The notes beneath the pieces were generated by a model. That model was given only the letters and a program-made list of their open reading frames with translations, ran no database searches and was not told the DNA's origin. A DNA stretch of 64,000 nt, taken from contig NW_002060945.1 in NCBI RefSeq assembly GCF_000150275.1, forward strand, positions 4,950,123 to 5,014,122, read 5' to 3'. This DNA comes from Trichoplax adhaerens. Lineage: Eukaryota > Placozoa > Uniplacotomia > Trichoplacea > Trichoplacidae. Both the position numbers and the translations under genes were made by a program. Positions 29,401-39,823 of the stretch are shown in pieces. Every line of letters starts with the position of its first letter. Positions within the stretch are counted from its first letter, which is position 1.

Positions 29401-32095
29401 TCAAATAGTTCTGTACTCGCTCCAAGTAAAGCAAATTTTGTTCTCCATAAAACAGTACTGTAGTATTGGTGGACAGTCGAGTAGCGCTTGGTGCATCTAT
29501 ATACAATATCAAGTACAGTAAAAAGGACATTGAAGTAGTGTGTATTATGGTACCATTATTACAGTACTCCCAAGAGTCAATACTATATGTCAATATGCGT
29601 GTTTACTTTAGAAGTTAATAATTGCGCATGATGACAAGATCGAAGTAGTTGTCAAAAGGGTACCGCAGGGATATTACCAACTCCAACAATCTCAAAGACG
29701 CATAATTGTCTGAATCTGTGTAAAAGTGGAAATTTAGAGGTTTCGCTGCTACAGTTAATTAAGGAAATGAAAGGAAGAGAAACTACTACGAATACATGTT
29801 ACACTCCTAATCCTTTTCTGTAATTGTCTACAGTACAATACTGTATTAGTGACATCAAAATTTGATAAGTTGTTTAGTCAGGTTATTGATGTTATTTTAC
29901 TGGATTAGTTGTAAATTTAAAATCGCATAAAGGCATGGAATTTAATAAAACACATTGCCGTCACCAATTTTAAGTATTCCTAAATCTCAACAGTTTTATA
30001 ATGATTAACATGTAATACAGCAGAGGCATGCAATAAAAAATCAAGTATCTGCTATTTCTGACTATTTAATCCTGCTAATGGCAGAGCAACTCACAGCCTG
30101 TTGCTGCCTAGCCAGTCTATTCAACGGTCTGGCATTACTGTAGTTGTCCATCACTGGTATTGATAATTTGATACACCGTAAATTGTGATTACTAGCTAAA
30201 ACCTGGTTTAGCTTAATGTCTTCACAGTAGAGGGTTAGCACGATAATAAATTTCAGAACTTCTTGGGTTCCCAACAAATCATCTAGGTATTGAACACTGT
30301 ATCGTCACATACTACAGTACAGTATATACCATTGGATGATTAGGGAATTACTGGGGTATTAATAATGAATTACAGTAAAATGGTACCGCGAATGTAAGTT
30401 TCATGTAGATAACTTTCATTTAAATTATTATAAAGAGAACCAAAAATGAACGAAACGAATGTACAACACATTAGTTAATCCAGAAATTTATCGTTTTCAA
30501 TAAAAGCAGTGAATGTAACGCAAAAATTGATGACCATTGCTCTAACACAGCATCGACGATGGGAGCAATTTCGTAACTACTTACGGAAGCGTAATAGAAA
30601 TATTTATATCTGATGTTATTACAAAAAAAAGCATCCCTGTTAATATTATCATACCTTATTCATTCGCAGTGCTGTAGTATATTGGTTAGCAGTATGGAAA
30701 CTGCCCTGCACCATGAAGTGCTTGTTTTTAACTACAGGCCATGATCCACTTTGGCTTCGTGAGATAGAAGAGGTGCAACTTTGTAGTCCACCATCAAATG
30801 TTCGCAAGTGCCAACTGCCAAATATCGAACATGTTTTGTATTGCAACGCATCATCATAAGAGGGACGGCACTTATAATCTACGCTTGTAGTTACTCTATT
30901 AGGCTGAGTAGGCAAAAACGTTGGTGTCGCTGAAGAATTATTATGACACTGGGGTTGAAACTTTTGATATGTGGCATAAAACTGCTTCAAATGCAAGTTA
31001 CATTGGCAACCATCTGTATAGGCATTGTGTAAGCAATGCACAAATGCGCACATTTTAGCAGATGCCTTTCCATTTTCTGGTTTGTTCTCATCCTGAACCT
31101 GATTATAAAGCCGCGTACAATTATACTCGTACTTCGATGGACATTTACAATCACTATTCGAATCACCAACCGCCCAACCTACAGATTAAATCAAATGCGT
31201 CAATATAAAATTGTAAAGAATAAAAAAGTACAATGATTGTGTACTAAGTAAGAAAACAAAGGAGATAAAACTGAAATTTTTTCTGGGACAGTAAGAAACA
31301 GTGCGTTATATGTGATTATCAATAATTCTCGAATAATAATTCGGATTATGACTTTTCAAATGTATAGAGCTAAAAGATTACTATATTAATGATATAATGT
31401 ATAATATTGTAATCCACATAAAACTCCATCATCCGATCATGTTACAGAAGAGTTTACGGCTGTCTACTGTGTGCCATGTATAGTATTATACAATGCGTTG
31501 CGACTTTTTTATATACTATAAAATATCGAAATGTCAATTAAAAGCTATGAATATAGTACGTAACTTCTGAGTAACAGCTACTACAAGAAAAATTTGTGAC
31601 TGCGTAATAAATAAAATAAAAAAATTAACTTCTGGTAACCATTTTATTGATACAAGTTATTCATTGAGTGGTCATGACGGAAAAACAAATTTTAATTCAA
31701 CCCTGTCTTGCGTCTCGAAATACAGTATCTGTACGCCAATCAATCAAATTTACAAACTGTGGTGTAAAATAATATATATTTTTCCAATCATTATAGCGAT
31801 ACTAATATTATAAGTATTGAATAACTATATCCCGGACATGGGAGAACATAGGAGAATTGAGAAATGATAGTGAGAGTAGGATCAAGTTTCTTATGCTAGA
31901 ACTACGGCGTTATAGTAATATTACTAATATATTTGCATACGCGACAAAAGCGCTTAATTAATGACATCGCGGTTGAGTGAAAATCGTCGTTACATTCAAT
32001 ACTTACTTACCTAAGTGTAATGAAAGTAGAGGAAGTAAGAAAGTATTAGTAATCAAAAATGTAATAAAGAAGGGAGAGCCTAGCTCTCTGGCCAT
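26473..32095 (-). CDS. repulsive guidance molecule (RGM/hemojuvelin family), 3 exons, 410 aa
   Basis: On the minus strand the exons are 32095-32011, 31178-30655 and 27096-26473 (stop TAG), with phase-consistent GT-AG junctions. Exon 1 begins MARELGSPFFITFLITNTF, a good signal peptide. Exon 2 holds the Cys-rich N-terminal region (CKCPSKYEYNC, CAFVHCLHNAY, CQCNLHLKQF) and the start of the partial von Willebrand type D domain (CSIFGSWHLRTF near residues 145-156, then GSWPVVKN). Exon 3 continues that domain (EDCTSPRIYKASI, GPFLAI, CERGCPKVYGNDF). It ends with YLYTCTVDLITSDN and a hydrophobic tail (LVVFISCVLCMLLIM), as expected for GPI anchoring. Several N-glycosylation sequons are visible (NCS, NFT, NIT, NET). 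The family acts at the cell surface as BMP co-receptors and neogenin ligands. Length suits the family (roughly 430-450). The family's GDPH self-cleavage motif reads GSWH here. There is no RGD motif. Intron 2 is unusually long (3.56 kb). Confidence 0.92.
27097..30654. other. long RGM intron 2
   Basis: This 3.56-kb intron is about four times longer than any other intron resolved here, apart from SLC8 intron 1. It holds scattered TACAGTAC words (about 28990-29620 and 29830-30330). Several open frames on both strands (28581-28784, 28743-29593) have no recognisable family and no splice continuity. Confidence 0.6.
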
Positions 32096-32334
32096 TATAA
32101 TGCGTTGTTGTATGGCATTCGCTACGTTGAACTGCTGATTCGTAATGGTCAACTAATTTTTTGGTCGGTGGTCTTATTAAAAAAATTCACTCTTCAACAC
32201 CAATCAAGCATGCATATACTGCATGTATGGTCACTAAGTAGAGTATGCGTACAATAAAAATACACGGACACTACATCCTGTAAATTTCTCTTTATTTTCT
32301 GCCGTTCAAAAAAGAAAAAATAATACAGTAGGTG

Positions 32335-32760
32335 GACAAGCTGTACAGTGTACAGTACATGTTAACACATGCAGTACGTACTGTACAGTACTGTACTGTA
32401 CAGTACTGTACTGTACAGTACATTGGCAGTCTGTATCGCTACTTCGATGTACTGTACAGTACTGTACAGTATAGCTACATTTGTACTGTACAGTGTACAG
32501 TACTGTACAAATGTAGCTATACAGTACTGTAGAGGGTCTCTAATGAATTACTGTACTAGCACAGCAAAGAGAAAAAATATTAAAAATCTTACTCCTACAG
32601 TATGTACTGTACGTACAATGTACAGTACATTGTACATTCAGTGTACTGTACAAGTACAGACTCCGTAGTGCAAAGTAACAAATAGTTACTTTAAAACATA
32701 CAGTGTTATATTATATCATATCATATTATAATACTGTACAGTACAGTATAATACAGTATA
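32335..32760. repeat. TACTGTACAG palindromic cluster with a strong hairpin
   Basis: Continuous CTGTACAGTACTGTAC words occupy 32340-32425 and 32445-32535, with further copies to 32755. Inside, the 17-mer TATAGCTACATTTGTAC (32470-32486) is repeated inverted at 32505-32521, with an 18-base self-complementary loop, extended on both sides by repeat words. Frames translated from it as YCTVQYCTVQ are artefacts. Confidence 0.85.
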
Positions 32761-32941
32761 ATAGGAAGCGGTGTGGTACAGTTATTATTAGAACCAGAAC
32801 CAAGGGGATTACTGTATTATTGTTGTTATCTTGACCAATGTTACAGGACGAGAAGAAACGTTTGCTCATTGGCCTGATGCCCAAATCCCCACTCAAACAA
32901 AAGATAACTAGGAAAACGATCTTCATGGCTAGAATTTTCAA
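32726..32941 (-). CDS. small open frame with signal-peptide-like start
   Basis: A 71-codon minus-strand frame begins MKILAMKIVFLVIFCLSG, which resembles a secretion signal, followed by a possible dibasic site (MSKRFF) and an Asn run. Its last third is translated palindromic repeat (CIILYCTVL), so any real product is probably shorter or spliced. It lies upstream of RGM on the same strand but does not fit as an RGM exon, since RGM has its own signal peptide. This could be chance. Confidence 0.2.
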   Translation of the reverse strand: MKILAMKIVFLVIFCLSGDLGIRPMSKRFFSSCNIGQDNNNNTVIPLVLVLIITVPHRFLLYCIILYCTVL

Positions 32942-33106
32942 ATGCCTGTGAGGCTACAGTACTTACTCTATCACAGACTTCTAAGGAAATTCTTACAAAT
33001 CCCTGGCAGTATAGCCATATCTGGCTATTTTAAGTCAAATTAAAGTATGCAACGCACTCTGTAACAAATACAATACTTTAGATACTATGAAACATGTTCT
33101 AATAAT

Positions 33107-33130
33107 AATAAAATAAAATAAAATAAAATG
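33107..33130. repeat. AAATA pentanucleotide microsatellite
   Basis: AATAATAATAAAATAAAATA runs into further AAATA units; about four to five pentamer copies preceded by three AAT units. Confidence 0.85.
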
Positions 33131-33289
33131 GAACAAAAACAGCGATGTCAATGACTTGGTAAAAACAGAACAACAACAGCCTGCCCTGCAGTAAAAGGAC
33201 CCAGCCACAGCAGGCGTCAGCCCCGTAAAGGTTAATGGGATACTGTCGGATCCTTTGTCAATCAAGTACAGTACATTGTTTGTTGTATC

Positions 33290-33560
33290 AATTCTGAACG
33301 CCCACTGTACAGTGTACTGTACTGTACACTGTACTGTGCTGTATAAAATAAATCATTTTTTTACAATAAGTACAGAGTCGAAGGAGACCAGCACGAGTTT
33401 TATCATGACCTTTACTTATCATCAATCAATCATTTAATTATGCCGTCCTGTACTGACTCATATACTGTACTGTACAGTACATAAAATAAATAAAAAATAA
33501 AATCTATACAGTATATACTGTGCAGTATACGTCACGTTCCTAGTATACTATACAGTATAT
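33290..33560. repeat. scattered TGTACAG palindromic words
   Basis: Two blocks (33300-33345 and 33460-33560) carry GTACAGTGTACTGTACTGTA-type sequence and ATACAGTATATACTG variants of the same family as the larger clusters. Confidence 0.7.
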
Positions 33561-35057
33561 TAATGTAGGTTATGACTATGACAGCTTACTGACTGTATTC
33601 TATGATACTAAAGCTACTAAAGCTACACCATGAACTTCTACTTCATATTGTTTCTACTTGCGCGTATTACTTCTTGGTACCTATTGTTGTGAATAAGTTC
33701 CGAAATAAATTAACTGTAAGTTTCATAAGTTTCATAAAGTTTTGTTTTATAGATGCAACAACGAAACAAATCAGAAGGTGCTCGTACTGTTACATTACTA
33801 CATGCAGGGAACGGCATTGGCGTCCGAAGTCGAACTCAGCGGTATGCAAGCGTATGTAACATGTAATGTAGTCAATTTACTGTTAGTACAATATTGCACG
33901 TATGCACACAACATTCAGTACTGTGCACTTACAATCTTTTGTCCCATACAGTACGTTATAATGCTACCCAAACTACGGTAGTAATTCTATAGTCCGGATA
34001 GAACATACACTGATGGCATAGACATTATTGATAACCTGCTGTTTAGGGTTGGGATTATAGGCAAAGTTGTATAGTACAAATTAGATAACAAAAAAACATG
34101 GTAAATTTCAGAATTGTGAGATTACTAAACAAAAATTGCGATCACTGGAAATCCTTCCCATACTACATGTAGTACAGCACTATATAATAATAATTTAAAA
34201 TCCACAAGGACTATATAGTAGGCTTAATACATGTTGAAAGTAAAATTTTAATTCAAACAATGTATCCAAATCCAGCGTCTACAAAGCTCTAAATTAAGCA
34301 TTAAATGATTAGATTAAAATCAAGGCAGCCATGATGAGATGAAAACAGATACTACCATATTGACAATTACTTACTATTAGTTCAAAAATTACGAATTCAA
34401 ATTGAGATTAAACTGTAACGATGAATATATTACTGCGTACGGTATCTCTAATTAATATCAATTAATTAATTAATCATATAAAAATTTACAATTCGATGCA
34501 GTTGTACTATATATCATATCTATGTGGTGCACAGGGTGATATAATGATTTTACATTACTACTAATACCATTCGGAATTGGAGAGGCAAAGACTGCAAGAC
34601 AAAAAAATTACTTTCTCAGATTAAAGTAAAATTAATATCATTAATTAGATTTATTATACAGTAAACGTAAACAATTTAACACAAATAATTGTAATTATAA
34701 TTATTATAGTAATTCATAAATCAATTCCTTAGTTGTTACCAATGTAAAATATATCAATGGAACTACATGATTGTATTATATCAGCTTGGAGCATGTCGAA
34801 TTTTTGACAAGTCGTATTTTAATCCAGATTTAAATTAATAATAATACATTTTACAACTGTGATACTAAGTCATAACATATACTAATAAACCGTACAATTT
34901 AGCAACTAAGCTTAAAGCAGATATCTATAATCGATTAGATGCACTGGTGTAATAAGGAATAACGAATGATCCCCAGCTTTAAAGTTTCGTATAATTTATA
35001 GAGTTCACTGGCAATTAAATGTATCTCCGTACACATGCTGCAAGGACTGTCCATAAA

Positions 35058-38000
35058 TTAGATATCACCATTTAGAATCAAGTTAACTGCTCTATTAATA
35101 TCTCCATTCGTTAATTCTAGAGCACGCAGACTTAAGGCATCATCCTGAATACCCATTTCACGTAAAATTTGAATCTATAATGATTAGTTATACCGTAATT
35201 AATACGCTATATTTTTAGCTATAGCTTATTTAGTAGATGTTTTTATATACCTGTTTCTGTCTTTCTTGTGAACGTTCCTAAAACGTTATAGAAGCACCAA
35301 ATTAATGAACAGAAATACTATATCGAAGCTATTACGATTATTCTATAGAGAAATATGACACTAAAATGCAGTTCTATTGACGTATATGCAAGATTTTCTA
35401 TGATAATATATATCAGAGCCTGTACAAATAAACTATAGATAAAAGTAGGCATGAATCATTAAAAATGAAATACAGCTGTAAATTATAACTTTAAATACAC
35501 ACTATATTGTTACAAGAGAGTAAAATCTAGCTATCCGTAGATCTATGGCAGTTATTGATCATGATCTTCGTTACTAATCTCTTCAACAAAAGTCGTTTAT
35601 GCTTTAAAAAATGTAACAGCAAAACAAGCTATATCCGTCTAAAGTAAAGTTTCACGAACTATAATTTTCATCTATCAATATTACCAAGCTAGGCAAAGTA
35701 GTATTACCTGCAATATAGTATTATTCCTTCTATCACTGCCTAAAGCGTTATCAAGGGCTTGGCTTAATAAATCAGACGTTATCCTATTGGGCTCTTGGTC
35801 AACACTAGAAGTAGTAGGTGAATCTCTTGTCTCATGTCGTTGTGATTGCAATGATTCCGCACTATCATTTTGCGTAGAAGATGATGTAAATGCACTTGCT
35901 AGGGCTGCCTCCAAATGCTGTCGAGTAACAAGCTGTGTTTGCGATGTGCCTGCTGCTGATTCTGAGGTTTGTGTCGCACCTATGGTCGCACCAGATCCAT
36001 ATGGACGGAAAGTATCGTATACATCACCCTATCACAAGTAGAATAACCGCTGTCATACCGTTGTCTGTGACAGTAATTTTATAAGTTTTGGTCACACTTA
36101 CTATGGGAAATTGCTCAGGATTAGACAATTCGTAGGTATCATCGTTAGAATCATCCGAATTTCCTCCGTTGCTATGGACTTGACGGCGAAGTGATGCGCC
36201 GTCTCGTAGAGGTATTTCTCTTACATTTATTCCGGTAGCTTTCATAACATATAATACCGCTTGACCAAGAACTGGATGAGCTTTAATCACACTAGAATAA
36301 TGAAATAACAGATTTGAAAAAGGGACCAGCTTATATCCCCGAAGGCAACATTAATTAAAGGAAACAGTATGAAATTAGGTCATAAGTTCCGGGCTCAAGA
36401 GTCCGTAATAATCGTACAATAATTACTTAGTTAAAAGCTTATATCGGGTACAGCAATACAGTATCTTAAACTGGATAGTAAACAAGTGAGCGTATAAGAT
36501 TAAAACTGCTCTGTACCTTTCTAGATTAGAAGGATCCATTAACATTCGCATAAGGTCTTTATCTACAAGTATATCTAGTAATTGTAGATGATATGATTAC
36601 AGATCAATAATATTAATGTTTTAGATTACATTATAAAGAAATACGTCTGTTTGATATAATGTCTCCGTTGCCGTATCTTACTAAAAGCAATGGTGTTTTC
36701 TCGTAGACCCGGAATGGCTGAATGTACTTGTTGAATGACTTCGGGCTTATCGAAAGCGGTACTGATCTAAAATGCGAAAAATGTATACAATTTAATGTAG
36801 AATTGATGGTAATACGATAGTAAACAACCCTGCAATGAGTTTATGAGCATTAGCTACACTAATATATATCATCATTCCTGTCATAGTTATTTTACGTCCA
36901 TTTCAACTGAAGATGTTGCTAATTGATTTGCAACTACAACCATTAGGTAGGATGTAATGTATTTCAAGTTGTAGTTAACAATTGCAACTGTACTGTATTG
37001 GCTTCTTAAGTGTGGCTATTGCATAAGTACAAGTAGCATTGATTTTGTAACATAATATAGGCCAGATAGAAAATCTTTTCATTTACGCCTAATGTATCGT
37101 ATAAGATAGCAACACGCGTTATAATGAAATACTTGTATAACAGTTGCATACACTGCATAAATATTCAAGACAAAAGCCAATACAATATTTACGATAATTA
37201 ATAGTAAGTAACTAGTATCTATCATCCCTTATATAACATCGCAATATATATTAAACTGGACTGTCAGGAAAAATATGTAACTATACATTAGTAATTGATT
37301 AAAATGCCAAGTTGGCAATGATTGAAAGTAAGTAAAGTAAAATGAAAATACAATATGAAGCACACGTATTGTGGTATAAATTACTGCGATAGCTAAACTT
37401 AACTCCTAAAAATTACAAACTGTGGTAACCGCACATTTTAGGATGTCGGAGTGTCACGGTCAAGCTTTTGCCGCATAAGATGCCTATGCATTACATTCGC
37501 ATAAGCTTGACAAGCATCAATGTATCACCCTACATAAATTAGCTGCGTTAAATGTAGTGATCTCTAGCACTGACTAATTTTGAATTTAGTGCATTTAAGC
37601 TTTTTGAAACACCAATAGAAGCAGGTTATTTCTTAATGAGTTACAACATACGAAAGAAAGAACATTCAATAAAGATACAGAGTACAAGTATACCTACTTT
37701 TTCTAAGACCTTCGGGTTGAGCATAGCTCTCCTTAGCTTCGAAATCAATTCATTTACATTAACTACAATTGAAAGAGTTAGACAATTTAAGCAAATTGTA
37801 AGAAATAAGAGAAGAGGGTCAAAAGAAAGGATAGAAGTAAAACTATAATAGTAGTTTTTCATACGTTTGGGTATGTGTATAATTTACTCCTTACATCAAG
37901 TTCGTAACGAATAATTATGCTCGAACGATTAAATACGTGGTCCTACTATGAAGACCACATACAATGCATTTTATAACTTTGTGTGAGGTATTGGTGCATT

Positions 38001-38993
38001 TCAAATATGCTAACCTACTTAAAAACTACAGTTACATATTTAGCAAATATACCAACAACGTAACAACTTTGAAACATGCAAGACCCAGAAATGGCTAAAG
38101 TACAGTTTGTCAGTATATCACAATAATACAGTACAGTACCGTATGTATTACTGAAAGTTAGAGAATGGTCAAATGGATCATCATGAAAATACAATATATT
38201 AGCTAGAATCTGCTTTTAAGTTAATGCCTAATGGGTGATTGCAAAAAGATGAACTACTGTATCATTGGATCATTTAAACAAGTAATGATTACATTATTTA
38301 CAGTTAATAATATGAATACAGTAGTGTACAACTATAGCTTTACCTGTAGTTTCTTCCGTCGTTACAATCTGCTTCTTGGGTAAAAGGTAGACGGTACTTT
38401 TCTCGCGTATATTGTATGATTCCAATGAGTTACCATCAGTCAAGAGCTGACCCTTATAAACTAAATCTAAGTCCAATACATGAAATGTAATATCACTATT
38501 ACAATGTCTTCAAGTTCACATAAATTTACTGCAGCTACGCTATCGGTCAAGAGATGACCTTTATAAACTAAGCTAAATCTTAGTCCGATACGTCAAATGC
38601 AATGTCATTATTACAATAAGTTAACTTGATCTAAATTTGCTGCAACTACACTACCGAGCTACGCATATGTACAGACGATACAGTAGAAATACAGAGTATT
38701 GGAAATGAGAACTAAAAACAGTTAGCAGTAGCATTTAAAATTAATTTGATGTCATTCAATCAGGTAGGAAGTGAGAACTGTACTTTAACGAAACTACTTT
38801 AATATTGTACTGTACAGTACAGCACACAGTGTTTAGACGTTTAATGAAATAGTAACTCACTCTGATAGTCAATAGAGATATCCCAGTGGCGAGAAATTTT
38901 AATTTTAAGATTCTCTACCTTGTCCTTTAAATTAATTTTAAGATGAAGATCCTCATGTAATTGCAAACTACTAACAAATAATTCGGCCGTCAT
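35058..38993 (-). CDS. UBL7: UBL7 (ubiquitin-like protein 7) orthologue, 9 exons, 372 aa
   Basis: Minus-strand exons, all phase-consistent with GT-AG introns: 38993-38861, 38466-38344, 37762-37698, 36766-36682, 36574-36517, 36291-36102, 36028-35708, 35277-35251 and 35174-35058 (stop TAA). An N-terminal ubiquitin-like domain (about residues 1-80; LVYKGQLLTDGNSLESYNI, STVYLLPKK) is followed by a conserved middle. That middle includes PEVIQQVHSAIPGL, ILVDKDLMRMLMDPSNL and KAHPVLGQAVLYVM, and then a Ser/Thr-rich linker with ITSDLLSQAL. A C-terminal UBA domain (about 335-372) opens with REMGIQDDALSLRALELTNG and nearly matches the vertebrate protein. UBL-UBA proteins bind ubiquitin chains and the proteasome; the specific role of UBL7 is less defined. 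An in-frame ATG 17 codons earlier (39044) is possible, but 38993 gives a length close to the human protein (380). Exon 8 is a 27-nt microexon. Intron 1 contains a degenerate copy of the start of exon 2. Confidence 0.93.
38436..38657 (-). repeat. tandem duplication covering start of UBL7 exon 2
   Basis: Two adjacent units of about 110 bp (roughly 38436-38546 and 38543-38657) align along their length by eye, for example GTCAAGAG(C/A)TGACC(C/T)TTATAAACTAA and CTGCAGCTACGCTATCGG versus CTGCAACTACACTACCG. The left unit holds the functional acceptor and first bases of UBL7 exon 2 (LVYKGQLLTDG). The right unit, inside intron 1, still reads LVYKGHLLTDS on the minus strand. Confidence 0.85.
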
Positions 38994-39044
38994 ATCTTCA
39001 TGTCTTTCATTTAAATATAACCAAAATGGAGAATGATGTAGCAA

Positions 39045-39266
39045 TCAATGCCAGAATGAAACACAGCAAAAATGATCACAAATCAATCAGACAGTACAGT
39101 GGTGTTCAGTGCACTGTACACTTAGTGGCAGTATAGTACTAGCACTTCCTTACCAGACTGTACACTGTGTACAGTCAACACCTTGAACTATTGTACAGTA
39201 CAGTACACTCAGTACGGTGTCACGGTCCATGTAAGGAAGGATTCGGGCATTCTATAGAAAGCCCGG
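39045..39266. other. UBL7 upstream region with repeat words
   Basis: This holds scattered TGTACAG words (39095-39215) and a partial copy of the foldback terminus (GGGCATTCTATAGAAA at 39246-39260). It is the likely promoter region of UBL7, but I see no clear promoter element. Confidence 0.4.
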
Positions 39267-39823
39267 GCAATCTATAGAAATTAATAGATTGCCCGATACT
39301 CCGGGCAATGTACAGTACACTGTACAGTAATAGAAAACCCTTTTTTATAATCTGGGCAATGTACTGTACTGTACCGTACATTTCTTTGTACTATACAGTA
39401 CTCTGTATTGTACTGTACAGTAGTGCTGTACTGTACAGACAGTACAGTACAGTGGTACAGTATTGCACTGAAAGGCTATGCACTGTACAGTCTGTACTGT
39501 ACACTTGTACAGTGTACAGTACATAAAATAAGACAATACTGTACAGTACTGTACTTTACTGTACTGTACAGTACTGCACGGTATGACTGTGTCACTTACA
39601 GTACAGTACAGTGCATAGCCTTTCAGTGCAATACTGTACAGTACTGTACTGTACAGTACAGCACTACAGTACTGTACAGTACAATACAGAGTACTGTACA
39701 CACATGTACAGTACTGTACAGTATGTACATTGCCCAGATTGTAAAAAAGGGTTTTCTATTACTGTACTGACATACTGTACATTGCCCGGAGTGTCGGGCA
39801 ATCTATTAATTTCTATAGATTGC
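39267..39823. mobile_element. foldback-type inverted-repeat element (non-autonomous)
   Basis: The two ends are long inverted repeats. From the left, the sequence runs GCAATCTATAGAAATTAATA, then GATTGCCCGATACTCCGGGC, AATGTACAGTAC, later AATAGAAAACCCTTTTTTATA and ATCTGGGCAATGTACTG. The right end has the same segments inverted (ATTGCCCAGATTGTAAAAAA, GGGTTTTCTATTAC, ATTGCCCGGAGTGTCGGGCA, ending TCTATAGATTGC). A second shared pair inside (TTGCACTGAAAGGCTATGCA and TGCATAGCCTTTCAGTGCAA) shows the arms run almost to a centre near 39545. The interior is TACTGTACAG repeat. There is no transposase frame, so it is a foldback or MITE-like element or a recombination-derived palindrome. No clear target-site duplication is seen. 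Confidence 0.8.

Larger units (their letters stand above)
32096..35057. other. intergenic region between RGM and UBL7
   Basis: RGM starts at its left edge and UBL7 ends at its right edge, both on the minus strand. It holds dense palindromic repeats (32340-32760, 33290-33560), an AAATA simple repeat (33107-33130) and a short patch of higher GC (33165-33260). Apart from the small signal-peptide frame listed separately, no coding region is supported. Confidence 0.55.

Noticed and set aside
32332-32668. Overlapping open frames rich in YCTVQ/LYSTVQ
   Set aside because: They are translations of the TACTGTACAG palindromic repeat, which has few stops in some frames on both strands.
32335-32760. Regular palindromic repeats reminiscent of a CRISPR array
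   Set aside because: Units are irregular and overlapping, with no constant-length unique spacers, and the context is an intron-bearing animal genome.
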